DNA of 64,000 nucleotides from positions 62,001-126,000 of the forward strand of contig NZ_JADNRM010000005.1 in the NCBI RefSeq assembly GCF_021730445.1, given 5' to 3'. A model generated the notes under the pieces. That model saw only the letters and a list, made by a program, of their open reading frames with translations, was not told where the DNA came from and searched no databases. This document shows, piece by piece, positions 16,688 to 25,256 of this stretch (positions are counted from its first letter, which is position 1; every line of letters begins with the position of its first letter). This stretch comes from Phocaeicola faecalis. Its GTDB lineage: Bacteria > Bacteroidota > Bacteroidia > Bacteroidales > Bacteroidaceae. The position numbers and the translations under genes were made by a program.

Positions 16688-18880
16688 ATGAAGAAAAGTT
16701 TCTATTTTCTATGTACATTAGCCCTGACCGGGACATTGTTCAGCTGCAACCCCACTGAGAACGAACCGGCGGAAACAGACTACACAAAGTACGTGAACAC
16801 CTTTATCGGGGCTGCCGACAACGGGCATACTTTTCCCGGTGCCTGCCGTCCTTTCGGCATGATTCAAACCAGTCCGGTCACCGGTGCGGTGGGCTGGAGG
16901 TATTGTTCCGAATATGTCAATAATGACTCCATCATCTGGGGATTCACTCAAACACATCTCAACGGAACCGGATGTATGGATTTGGGCGATGTGCTCGTCA
17001 TGCCTGTCACCGGAACACGCACCCGCGCCTGGGATGCCTACCGCAGCCGTTTTTCCAAAGAACAGGAAGCCGCCACACCGGGATATTATACGGTAGAGCT
17101 AGCCGAACCGAATGTAAAGGCAGAACTGACTGCCACCCCTCATGTAGCCTTGCACCGCTACACCTATCATAATGCCGACTCCGCTTCCGTCCTCATCGAC
17201 CTGCAACATGGGCCGGTGTGGAATGAAAACCAATATCACTCTCAGGTAAAAGAGTGTGAAGTGAACTGGGAAGATGCCCAAACCCTGACCGGACATGTAC
17301 GCAACAGCGTTTGGGTCAATCAGGATTATTTCTTCGTGATGAAATTCAACCGCCCCATCACCGATACCATCTACCTGCCTATGAGCGAGACAGAAAAAGG
17401 GAAACGCATCGTTGCCTCTTTTGATATGCAGCCCGATGAAGAACTGCTGATGAAAGTCGCTCTTTCCACTACCGGCATAGAGGGTGCCAAGAAGAATATG
17501 GAAGCCGAAGTGCCCGCATGGGACTTTGAAGGAGTGAAAAAGACGGCACATGACGATTGGAACAGCTATCTGAGCCGTATTGACGTGACCGGAACAGAAG
17601 ATGAAAAGACCAACTTCTACACTTGTTTTTATCATGCACTGATTCAGCCTAACCAAATTTCGGATGTAGACGGCCTTTACCGCAACGCTGCCGATTCCAT
17701 TGTAAAAGCAGGGACAGGAACATTCTATTCCACTTTCTCATTATGGGATACTTATCGTGCCGCGCACCCGTTCTATACACTGATGGTTCCCGAAAAAGTG
17801 GACGGCTTTGTCAACTCACTGATAGAACAGAGCGAGGTGCAAGGCTTCCTGCCCATCTGGGGATTGTGGGGCAAGGAAACTTATACCATGGTAGGCAACC
17901 ACGGCGTATCTGTCGTTGCCGAAGCCTACCGCAAAGGATTCCGCGGATTTGATGCCGAACGCGCTTTCAACGCAATCAAGCAAACCCAGACCGTATCGCA
18001 CAAACAAAAATCCGATTGGGAAACGTACATGAAATACGGTTACTTCCCCACTGATTTGATTAAGACCGAATCTGTCTCTTCTTCCCTCGAATCGGTATAC
18101 GACGATTATGCAGCCGCAGACATGGCTAAACGTATGGGTAAGACAGAAGATGCAGCTTACTTCTCCAAACGTGCGGATTTCTACAAGAACCTGTTCGATA
18201 CGGAAACCCAGTTTATGCGTCCGCGTAATTCGGACGGAACTTGGAAGAGTCCGTTCAACCCCAGTCAGGTGGCGCACGCCGAAAGCACCGGTGGCGACTA
18301 CACCGAAGGAAATGCGTGGCAATACACTTGGCATGTGCAACATGATGTTCCGGGGCTAATCAGTCTCTTTGGCGGTGAAGAATCTTTCTTGAACAAGCTT
18401 GATTCGCTGTTCACACTCAAATTGGAAACGACGCAGGCAGATGTCACCGGCCTCATCGGACAATACGCTCACGGCAATGAGCCTAGCCATCACATTACTT
18501 ATCTATATGCTTTGGCAGGACGTCCCGAACGTACGCAGGAATTGATTCGCGAGATTTTTGATACCCAGTATCGTCCCGAGCCCGACGGCCTTTGCGGTAA
18601 CGACGATTGTGGACAAATGTCTGCATGGTACATGTTCTCTGCCATGGGATTCTATCCGGTCGATCCGGTAAGCGGAAACTATGTGTTCGGTGCTCCGCAA
18701 ATGCCGAAGATTGTGCTTCATCTGGCAGACGGAAAGACATTCACCGTTATTGCAGAGGGTATTTCCAAAGAACATAAATACATCGACAGCATTACACTGA
18801 ACGGCGAACCCTATACCAAAAACTATATCTCACACGAAGATATATTGAAGGGAGGAACATTGGTGTATAAGATGAAATAA
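16688..18880 (+). CDS. GH92 exo-alpha-mannosidase lipoprotein
   Basis: A 730-residue calcium-dependent alpha-mannosidase of family GH92. The lipobox GTLFSC is at about residue 20. The family start YVNTFIGAADNGHTFPGACRPFGMIQ is present, as are THLNGTGCMDLGD, the catalytic acid motif GNEPSHHITYLY (E598) and GNDDCGQMSAWYMFSAMGFYPV near the end, which holds the base Asp residues. GH92 enzymes with this architecture cut alpha-1,2, 1,3, 1,4 or 1,6 mannosidic bonds; the linkage cannot be read from sequence. It forms an operon with the PNGase gene upstream and is followed by a terminator hairpin. Confidence 0.96.
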   Translation: MKKSFYFLCTLALTGTLFSCNPTENEPAETDYTKYVNTFIGAADNGHTFPGACRPFGMIQTSPVTGAVGWRYCSEYVNNDSIIWGFTQTHLNGTGCMDLGDVLVMPVTGTRTRAWDAYRSRFSKEQEAATPGYYTVELAEPNVKAELTATPHVALHRYTYHNADSASVLIDLQHGPVWNENQYHSQVKECEVNWEDAQTLTGHVRNSVWVNQDYFFVMKFNRPITDTIYLPMSETEKGKRIVASFDMQPDEELLMKVALSTTGIEGAKKNMEAEVPAWDFEGVKKTAHDDWNSYLSRIDVTGTEDEKTNFYTCFYHALIQPNQISDVDGLYRNAADSIVKAGTGTFYSTFSLWDTYRAAHPFYTLMVPEKVDGFVNSLIEQSEVQGFLPIWGLWGKETYTMVGNHGVSVVAEAYRKGFRGFDAERAFNAIKQTQTVSHKQKSDWETYMKYGYFPTDLIKTESVSSSLESVYDDYAAADMAKRMGKTEDAAYFSKRADFYKNLFDTETQFMRPRNSDGTWKSPFNPSQVAHAESTGGDYTEGNAWQYTWHVQHDVPGLISLFGGEESFLNKLDSLFTLKLETTQADVTGLIGQYAHGNEPSHHITYLYALAGRPERTQELIREIFDTQYRPEPDGLCGNDDCGQMSAWYMFSAMGFYPVDPVSGNYVFGAPQMPKIVLHLADGKTFTVIAEGISKEHKYIDSITLNGEPYTKNYISHEDILKGGTLVYKMK

Positions 18881-18936
18881 TTGTATTTCAAACCTATCTA
18901 TAAAAAAGAGGGTGTGTCGAAACTCTCATAAACTAA

Positions 18937-18976
18937 AAATCACCCTCGCCACAGATAGTTGTAGCGAGGGTGATTT
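18937..18976 (+). terminator. Hairpin after the GH92 gene
   Basis: A perfect 13-bp inverted repeat, 18937-18949 with 18964-18976 (arm AAATCACCCTCGC), with a 14-nt loop. It ends in TTT only, so it is a weak intrinsic terminator. It is preceded by AGAGGGTGTGTC, a phrase that recurs near 18985 and 31603. Confidence 0.6.
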
Positions 18977-18990
18977 CGATAAAAGAGGAT

Positions 18991-19130
18991 GTGTCAAAAC
19001 TAAACCAGCCTATCCAATCGTCAGCTGTAGGGGCAGGGTTTGCCTGCCCGAAGACACAAAGTAAACTGTTTTCGGGCGAGCGAACCTCGCCCCTACGAAC
19101 GAAACGACAGCATTATCCACGTTTTGACAC
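18991..19130 (-). repeat. REP/BIME-like element, copy 2
   Basis: A 140-bp element bounded by perfect 10-bp terminal inverted repeats, GTGTCAAAAC (18991-19000) and GTTTTGACAC (19121-19130). Its reverse complement is almost identical to copy 1 at 10900-11084, including both GTAG-headed hairpins and the spacer between them, but it has a single tail. Its tail has GATAGGCTGG, like the second tail unit of copy 1. It lies downstream of both the GH92 gene and the minus-strand susD. Confidence 0.85.
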
Positions 19131-19152
19131 AACCCTTTCTTTTTGAGAATCA

Positions 19153-19170
19153 GAGTGGAATACTCCACTC
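19153..19170 (-). terminator. Possible terminator of the minus-strand susCD pair
   Basis: Hairpin GAGTGGA/TCCACTC with a 4-nt loop, 26 bp downstream of the susD stop at 19196. No long T run follows on the minus strand, so the assignment is tentative. Confidence 0.35.
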
Positions 19171-19195
19171 GGTCAGTTAAATTACTATTCTTTAT

Positions 19196-21220
19196 TTATT
19201 CAATAGCAGTACCGTTGATAGTTGTCGGCCAATACGGATTCTGATAGAGAACAGAAGTTTCTACATTTTCATCCGGTGACAACAGTTCTATTTCGCGGAT
19301 AGGCAACGGTGACAAATAGTTAGCTTTAGCCCAAGTATATCCGTCGTATACCGGGTTGTTATCCTTCATAATAGAATAAGGACGCAAGTATTTGAAAGAA
19401 GGATCAGAAATATTAGAGCCCTCAGAACCTGTATACTTATATTCTATTTTAGCACCGTTTTCATCTTTGTCAGCTACTTTGTAAAGTTCGTCCCAGAAAT
19501 TACATCCTTCCGGAATGAATTTCTGCGCCAACATATTGTCCATAGCACGCCAGCGTATCAAGTCATCGTAGCGCATATCTTCACCAATAAACTCGCAACG
19601 GCGTTCGCGTCGGATATTCAACAGTGTAGCATCCACTGTTTCATCGCCTGATTTTTTCGCCCAGTCTGTCTCCTTATTCATATCTGTTGCAGCAATGGTT
19701 TTGTTGAAGTCAGGATTCACTCCCGCACGTTCGCGAACTGCTCTCCAATAGCTGGCAGCTTTACCTTCCACTCTTCCGTATTTCAGATAATAAGCCTCCA
19801 TATAGTTCAGATAAGCTTCTACCCCGCGGAAAATGATACAACCTGTAGTTGACTCTGCTTTACCCCATACATTCTGTGTAAGGTCGAAGCTGGCATATTT
19901 ACGAAGACGATAACCGGTACGGTCTTGCATTTCTTGACGGTTTGATACAGGGTGCGGCATGAAATATTGCACCGTACCTGCTGTTTGCTGTGAATGAACA
20001 GGCAAGAAGTTGCTTTCACTGAACATGAACAATTGCAAACGGTCGTCGCGGTTATCTTTTACATCATCCAACGTCTTATCACCCATATAAGGAGCTGTAG
20101 TTGTAGCCGCATACCAGGGCATACCATCTTTCATAAGGAAGCTTTCCACATAAGTTTTCAGCAAACCGTTGTTGCTTCCTGATTGTACCCATGCAGGTGT
20201 TCCGTGAGTGATGGAGTAACTTCCTGTTTTAGCATACGATCTCCACATCAATACTTCCGAGTTTTTGCTCAAATCTACTGAAGCAAACATCTCGAAGTAA
20301 GGGTTCCATCCTGAAGTAGTGCTGATAGTTTCCGGATCAGCCACTCCTGTATTTTGGGTCAAGGTAACTTTGTCGGCAACCTGTTCGGCTGCTTCCAATG
20401 CTTGAGTCAGGAAGAAATCCACTTCTTTATCCACATCCAAAGTGAAATTAGGATGTACTTTCTTTCCCGGCCAATTTGCGTCACCCGGTACACGACCTGT
20501 ACCCTTATGGTATTTTTCAAAAGTTGCTTCGTACAAGGCAACACGTGATTTTACCAATAAAGCTGTCTCCTTATTAATACGGTTGTTGGCAGCGAATCCC
20601 CAACCTTTCAACATACTAATCGCTTTATCCAAGTCTTCCAAAATAAAACGAGCCACCAAATTACGCGGTTGACGTACCGATTTTTCTATCAGTACCGCCT
20701 TGTCATCAGGAAGTACTTCGGTAATGATAGGATAATCACCGAATTTACGCAAATAGCTATAGTATATCCATGCACGCATAAAGTGCATTTCACCAATATA
20801 ATGTTCTATGTCGGCAGCACTACCCGAAACCTGTCCGGCTTCGTATTTAGGGACTGCGTTTTCAAAGAAATAGTTACAATAACGGATATCGTTGAAAGAC
20901 CATCCTCCACCTGACTGAGGAACTTTCCAAGCTCCTTTTTCATACAATGTTGAATTGTAGCCTCCGGATACAGCATTGTCTGTTCCTCCATCGCCATTAC
21001 CTATTCCCATACCATATCCTGCATGACTTGAGAACCAGTTGTTATATTTAGCAATAGAATAAGCCTCAAAATGGTCGGTTGTAGTGAAATAAACTTCCGG
21101 TGTTACCGATGACAGAGGTTCCCTGTCCAAAAAATCATTGCAAGAAGAAAGAATCAGCGTTCCTCCTGCCAAGGCACAAGCCTGAAATAATATATTTTTA
21201 AGTTTCATAGTTCTTATCAT
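19196..21220 (-). CDS. SusD-like glycan-binding lipoprotein
   Basis: A 674-residue SusD/RagB family surface lipoprotein that caps a SusC transporter. The lipobox LILSSC is followed by NDFLDREPLSSV, the usual SusD start. The TPR-rich N-terminal half has YIGEMHFMRAWIYYSYLRKFGDYP, and the C-terminal part has LLNIRRERRCEFIGEDMRYDDLIRW, the most conserved SusD motif. It begins 3 bp after the susC stop. ATG at 21220 gives MIRTMKLKN; ATG at 21208 (MKLKNILFQ) gives a cleaner signal peptide and may be the true start. It pairs with the susC upstream to import glycans, probably N-glycan derived given the flanking PNGase and GH92 genes. Confidence 0.95.
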   Translation of the reverse strand: MIRTMKLKNILFQACALAGGTLILSSCNDFLDREPLSSVTPEVYFTTTDHFEAYSIAKYNNWFSSHAGYGMGIGNGDGGTDNAVSGGYNSTLYEKGAWKVPQSGGGWSFNDIRYCNYFFENAVPKYEAGQVSGSAADIEHYIGEMHFMRAWIYYSYLRKFGDYPIITEVLPDDKAVLIEKSVRQPRNLVARFILEDLDKAISMLKGWGFAANNRINKETALLVKSRVALYEATFEKYHKGTGRVPGDANWPGKKVHPNFTLDVDKEVDFFLTQALEAAEQVADKVTLTQNTGVADPETISTTSGWNPYFEMFASVDLSKNSEVLMWRSYAKTGSYSITHGTPAWVQSGSNNGLLKTYVESFLMKDGMPWYAATTTAPYMGDKTLDDVKDNRDDRLQLFMFSESNFLPVHSQQTAGTVQYFMPHPVSNRQEMQDRTGYRLRKYASFDLTQNVWGKAESTTGCIIFRGVEAYLNYMEAYYLKYGRVEGKAASYWRAVRERAGVNPDFNKTIAATDMNKETDWAKKSGDETVDATLLNIRRERRCEFIGEDMRYDDLIRWRAMDNMLAQKFIPEGCNFWDELYKVADKDENGAKIEYKYTGSEGSNISDPSFKYLRPYSIMKDNNPVYDGYTWAKANYLSPLPIREIELLSPDENVETSVLYQNPYWPTTINGTAIE

Positions 21221-21223
21221 TTT

Positions 21224-24200
21224 TTAGAAGTTGACATTTACGCCCAATGAAATAACTTTTTGCAACGGATAGAGCTTTCCGGGGCCTGTTCCGGCTAAAC
21301 TTCCGGTAGCCTCAGGGTCAAATATATCCGACAGACTGGTAAAGGTCAGCAGATTGTCGGCTGATACATAGAAACGTACAGATGACATACCGGCATTCTT
21401 AATCCATGCTTCCGGCAGAGAGTATCCCAATTGGATATTTTTCATACGCATATAAGCACCATTCTGCATATAACGAGTCTGTACTTTCGTATTACGTCCG
21501 CCACCAAAATTTACTTTCGGATAGTAAGCATCCAAGTTAGCTCCCAAGGGGTCTCCTTCAGGACGCCAGAAGTCCCAGTGTTCAACAAAACCGGTAGACT
21601 GCCACTCGTTTCCTTGTGCATTGGCTCCCCAGAAGTAACATCCGTCCAACCACAGGTCACGTTTAGCTACCCCTTGGAAGAATACGCGGAAATCCCAGCC
21701 TTTCCATGAGGCATCCAGTGTCAAACCAAATTTATAGCGCGGAGTGTTATTACCGATAATACGATAGTCACCTGTATCTCCCAGCTTATTGCTTCCATTG
21801 TCTATCTTTCCGTTTCCGTCAAGGTCGGCATACATAATATCACCTGCTCCCCAGTTACTTCCCAATGTAGACTGGTCTACTTTTGCCAAGTGTGCATCCA
21901 TTTCTGCCTGGCTTTGAGCGATACCGATAGTAGTCAATCCCCAAATATCTCCCAACATTCTACCTTTGTAGTATTGGTTGACATTCATACTTTCATTGGG
22001 GTAACGAGTAATCTTCTGCTGGTCATCAGATAAAAGAGCTTTGATGCCATATTTCACACCACCTATTTGATCTCTCCATCCGATTTCAAGTTCAAAACCG
22101 TAAGATTTCATATCACAGTTATTGATTTTAGGAACAGTAGTACCCAGTGCAGATGACAATTCGGGGGCCGGGCCAATCATGTCTTTAGTGCGACGAACGA
22201 AGTAGTCGAACGAACCGGTCAATCGATTGTTGAATGCTCCCCAGTCCAAACCAATATCCCATGTTTCAATAGTTTCCCATGTCTTCAAGAGGCTGACCAT
22301 ACCCGGGTTGTAAGAATAGTTAGGACGTTCTCCATCAACCAACCATCCGTAATTGCTACCTGTAGGCATAGTCTGATAGAAAGGATACCAAGCATCATTA
22401 GTGTTGGTATTTCCCAACTGTCCCCAAGATGCTCTTAACTTCAATGAGTTAATTTTAGTCTTTTCTCCGAATTTCTGGAAGAATTCTTCATTGGCAATAT
22501 TCCAACCGGCAGAGAATGAAGGGAAGAATCCCCAGCGTTCGTCACCTACGAAGCGTGATGAACCATCATAACGTCCGTTGGCTTCAAACATATAGCGGTC
22601 TTTGTAACTCCAGTTGATACGAGCAAAGAAACCGGCTACAGAAGTATGGTTATAACCACCATAAGCCTGCGGGTCGTCCGTTGCTGTATTAATAGTAGGT
22701 ACCCCCGGGCTAATCAGATTATTCTTAATTGCTTCGATGCTACGGTTTTTGTAGAGCTCGGCATTGAAACCAGCCATTACCTTGAAGTAATGTCCATTGT
22801 CAAATTGTTTAAAATAGTCAGAATAAATATTGGTGGTATAATAATTTTCTTTCCACGAATATTCATCTACGCGTGATGCACCGGCAGAATAAGATCCGTA
22901 TCCCATATCCCATACAGTGTAATAAGGATCTCCGTTAACGTCATAAGCGTGTACGGGCAATACTTCCCAATGTTGATACTGAGTAGTGGTACGCACACTT
23001 CCCTCCAAGTTGATTCGCCAATCCTTGATGGGCTCGATTACGACATGCAACTGGTTAGTATAGTAATCTTTTTGACTATTTTGTTTACCACCGTTTTCCA
23101 TTTGTTCCACTTCACCTTCGTCCATGGGGAATCCATTGGGGTCGTAAGCAGGATGTACCGGCCATTTACGTGCCAAGTTATGGAAAAAGCTGCTGGTCAA
23201 GTAAGTAGGTCGTTGGAAATCTTCACGAGTCCATTTGCTGTTTAAAGTCACAGTCAACCAGTCAGTGACGTTTGCCGTAATTTTGCTGTTCAGCGTATAA
23301 CGTTGGAATTTATCAGTACCATGGCGCAACAAACCTTTCTGATCCAAGAAGCTGCCGCTCAATACATACTGAAGTTTTTCCGTACCTCCGCTAATGCTCA
23401 AGTTATGTTCTTGTGAAGGAACCCAATTGTCATAAAATTCGCCGAACCAGTCGGTATTGCCATTGGCGTTGGCCCATTTCTGCCAAATACCCGAACCGTT
23501 GTCTACGGTAGTGGCTGTCAATGTACCTTCTTGATAAGCTTTGATACGTTCCATCACCGCCGGGCTGAAGATATCTCCACCACCACGGTTAGACGAAGCA
23601 CGGTTGAAGTACTGTGCGAAAGTGTAAGAGTCCATCAAATCGGGAATTCCGATAGCATCATTGAAACGTACGTTTGCAGAGTAATTGACATTAGTTTTAC
23701 CGCTCTTACCGCTTTTTGTTGTTACCAAAATAACACCAAACGAAGCTCTGGCACCATAAATAGAAGCTGATGCAGCATCTTTCAATACAGATACAGATTC
23801 AATGTCATTGGGGTTTACAGTATTCAGATTTCCCTCAATACCGTCAATCAAAACCAGCGGAGACGAGCCGGAACCATCACCAATAGTACCTGTACCACGA
23901 ATGTTGATGTTCATTTGTCCGTCCAGTGAACCACCCGAGTTACCTACCGTCAAGTTCAAACCGGGAATAACACCCTGCAATGCTTGCGACACGTTTTGTA
24001 CGGGACGGGCAGCGATAACTTTAGAATCCACCATTCCTACAGCACCGGTTATGTTCACTTTCTTCTGTGTACCATAACCCACTACTACTACTTCTTCCAA
24101 AGTCTGAGTATCGTCTTTCAGAATTACATCAATAGGTTTTCCATCCCAAACGATTTCTTGGGTGATATAACCTACAAATGAAATAACAATAACATCACCC

Positions 24201-24448
24201 TTCTTTACATTAGGTATTGAGAAGTCACCGTCGATTCCGGTGATTGTTCCATTAGTAGTACCTTTTACTACTACTGAGGCTCCAATGACGGTCTCACCGG
24301 TTCCGTCTTTTACGATACCGGTACAAGCTCCGTTCTGCTGTGTGATTTTCACATCGGTTACGCCAGGATTGCTAACCGCATACGCTGCTCCGGTAGAGGC
24401 TCCCATCAGGAACAGCATCATACTGACTGATTTTAGTCGTTTTAACAT
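21224..24448 (-). CDS. SusC-like TonB-dependent transporter (minus)
   Basis: A 1074-residue outer-membrane transporter. A signal peptide (about 1-24) is followed by a carboxypeptidase-regulatory-like domain (about 42-115, with GTGETVIGASVVVKGTTNGT), the TonB-box region (QTLEEVVVVGYGTQKK) and the plug (PLVLIDGIEG, SVLKDAASASIYGARASFGVILVTTKSG), then the 22-strand barrel ending in VISLGVNVNF. Its first 77 residues are identical to those of the divergent SusC at 25027, and the DNA identity includes the leader. No perfect -7 box was found upstream on this strand, unlike its partner. It is cotranscribed with the susD that begins 3 bp after its stop. Confidence 0.96.
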   Translation of the reverse strand: MLKRLKSVSMMLFLMGASTGAAYAVSNPGVTDVKITQQNGACTGIVKDGTGETVIGASVVVKGTTNGTITGIDGDFSIPNVKKGDVIVISFVGYITQEIVWDGKPIDVILKDDTQTLEEVVVVGYGTQKKVNITGAVGMVDSKVIAARPVQNVSQALQGVIPGLNLTVGNSGGSLDGQMNINIRGTGTIGDGSGSSPLVLIDGIEGNLNTVNPNDIESVSVLKDAASASIYGARASFGVILVTTKSGKSGKTNVNYSANVRFNDAIGIPDLMDSYTFAQYFNRASSNRGGGDIFSPAVMERIKAYQEGTLTATTVDNGSGIWQKWANANGNTDWFGEFYDNWVPSQEHNLSISGGTEKLQYVLSGSFLDQKGLLRHGTDKFQRYTLNSKITANVTDWLTVTLNSKWTREDFQRPTYLTSSFFHNLARKWPVHPAYDPNGFPMDEGEVEQMENGGKQNSQKDYYTNQLHVVIEPIKDWRINLEGSVRTTTQYQHWEVLPVHAYDVNGDPYYTVWDMGYGSYSAGASRVDEYSWKENYYTTNIYSDYFKQFDNGHYFKVMAGFNAELYKNRSIEAIKNNLISPGVPTINTATDDPQAYGGYNHTSVAGFFARINWSYKDRYMFEANGRYDGSSRFVGDERWGFFPSFSAGWNIANEEFFQKFGEKTKINSLKLRASWGQLGNTNTNDAWYPFYQTMPTGSNYGWLVDGERPNYSYNPGMVSLLKTWETIETWDIGLDWGAFNNRLTGSFDYFVRRTKDMIGPAPELSSALGTTVPKINNCDMKSYGFELEIGWRDQIGGVKYGIKALLSDDQQKITRYPNESMNVNQYYKGRMLGDIWGLTTIGIAQSQAEMDAHLAKVDQSTLGSNWGAGDIMYADLDGNGKIDNGSNKLGDTGDYRIIGNNTPRYKFGLTLDASWKGWDFRVFFQGVAKRDLWLDGCYFWGANAQGNEWQSTGFVEHWDFWRPEGDPLGANLDAYYPKVNFGGGRNTKVQTRYMQNGAYMRMKNIQLGYSLPEAWIKNAGMSSVRFYVSADNLLTFTSLSDIFDPEATGSLAGTGPGKLYPLQKVISLGVNVNF

Positions 24449-24478
24449 AGCTGTGATTTTTAAGTGTTTATTGAAACT
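24219..24478 (-). repeat. 260-bp inverted repeat, left arm (susC leader and 5' end)
   Basis: This arm covers the leader and codons 1 to 77 of the minus-strand susC. Its reverse complement matches 24997-25256 at about 258 of 260 positions by eye; the two differences are synonymous. Identity stops abruptly at both ends. The 518 bp between the arms hold the regulatory region of both genes. Confidence 0.9.
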
Positions 24479-24499
24479 TATTAATAACCAACTGTACCA

Positions 24500-24514
24500 A
24501 GTTCTTTCAGAACT
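24500..24514 (-). promoter_or_regulatory. Conserved leader palindrome, minus susC
   Basis: AGTTCTGAAAGAACT (6-bp arms, 3-nt centre), 52 bp upstream of the susC ATG. The same palindrome with flanking ACAT...T occurs before the plus susC, although the spacer between it and the inverted repeat is not conserved, so it is probably a functional site or leader hairpin. Confidence 0.6.
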
Positions 24515-24920
24515 ATGTTAAACTGTAAGCCATTGTATATAAGCACGATAAGAAAACGCATAAAAATGTGCAAATAGTCATTCTAGAGAGTTTGGGCTAT
24601 GGATTTATGTATATAATTCTACTTCTTTTCTACCTTAACAATACGTTTAACCCCACTGTACAACAGGCCAATAGAATTTATTGACAGCATCTTATATTAG
24701 AAAATCATTGTTGATATCAAGAATGCTCTACTACGTTTCTACTTATAAAATTATAAGTTTTTCTCATAAAATCGTATTTTTAAGATTTAGAGAGCTTTTA
24801 ATCCAGAAATAAACATTATTTTCATTTCTGTAGCACAAGTTTTGGAATTCACCTTTGTTAAAAAACGACCTGAAGACCAAAATATTTTTTATTCGAAAGC
24901 TACATTCTTTAAAATTATTA

Positions 24921-24928
24921 TATATTTG
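24921..24928 (+). promoter_or_regulatory. -7 box for the plus-strand susCD pair
   Basis: TATATTTG, an exact TAnnTTTG match, 99 bp upstream of the susC ATG at 25027. It predicts a leader of about 90 nt that contains the palindrome at 24960-24974. I found no equivalent perfect box facing the minus susC in 24479-24920. Confidence 0.65.
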
Positions 24929-24959
24929 CATCGTTAATCTAAATTATATTGAAAAACAT

Positions 24960-24974
24960 AGTTCTGAAAGAACT
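24960..24974 (+). promoter_or_regulatory. Conserved leader palindrome, plus susC
   Basis: AGTTCTGAAAGAACT, 53 bp upstream of the ATG and about 30 nt downstream of the -7 box, so inside the predicted 5' untranslated RNA, where it would fold as a small hairpin. It is the counterpart of 24500-24514. Confidence 0.6.
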
Positions 24975-24996
24975 TTATGATGAAAGCATTTAATTG

Positions 24997-25256
24997 AGTT
25001 TCAATAAACACTTAAAAATCACAGCTATGTTAAAACGACTAAAATCAGTCAGTATGATGCTGTTCCTGATGGGAGCCTCTACCGGAGCAGCGTATGCGGT
25101 TAGCAATCCTGGCGTAACCGATGTGAAAATCACACAGCAGAACGGAGCTTGTACCGGTATCGTAAAAGACGGAACCGGCGAGACCGTCATTGGAGCCTCA
25201 GTAGTAGTAAAAGGTACTACTAACGGAACAATCACCGGAATCGACGGTGACTTCTC
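24997..25256 (+). repeat. 260-bp inverted repeat, right arm (susC leader and 5' end)
   Basis: Right arm of the pair with 24219-24478. It covers the last 30 bp of leader and codons 1-77 of the plus susC. After this point the two proteins drop to ordinary paralogue similarity. Confidence 0.9.

Noticed and set aside
24994-25026. TTG start for the plus-strand susC
   Set aside because: The paralogue starts at the equivalent ATG and the preceding codons are leader sequence shared by both genes.
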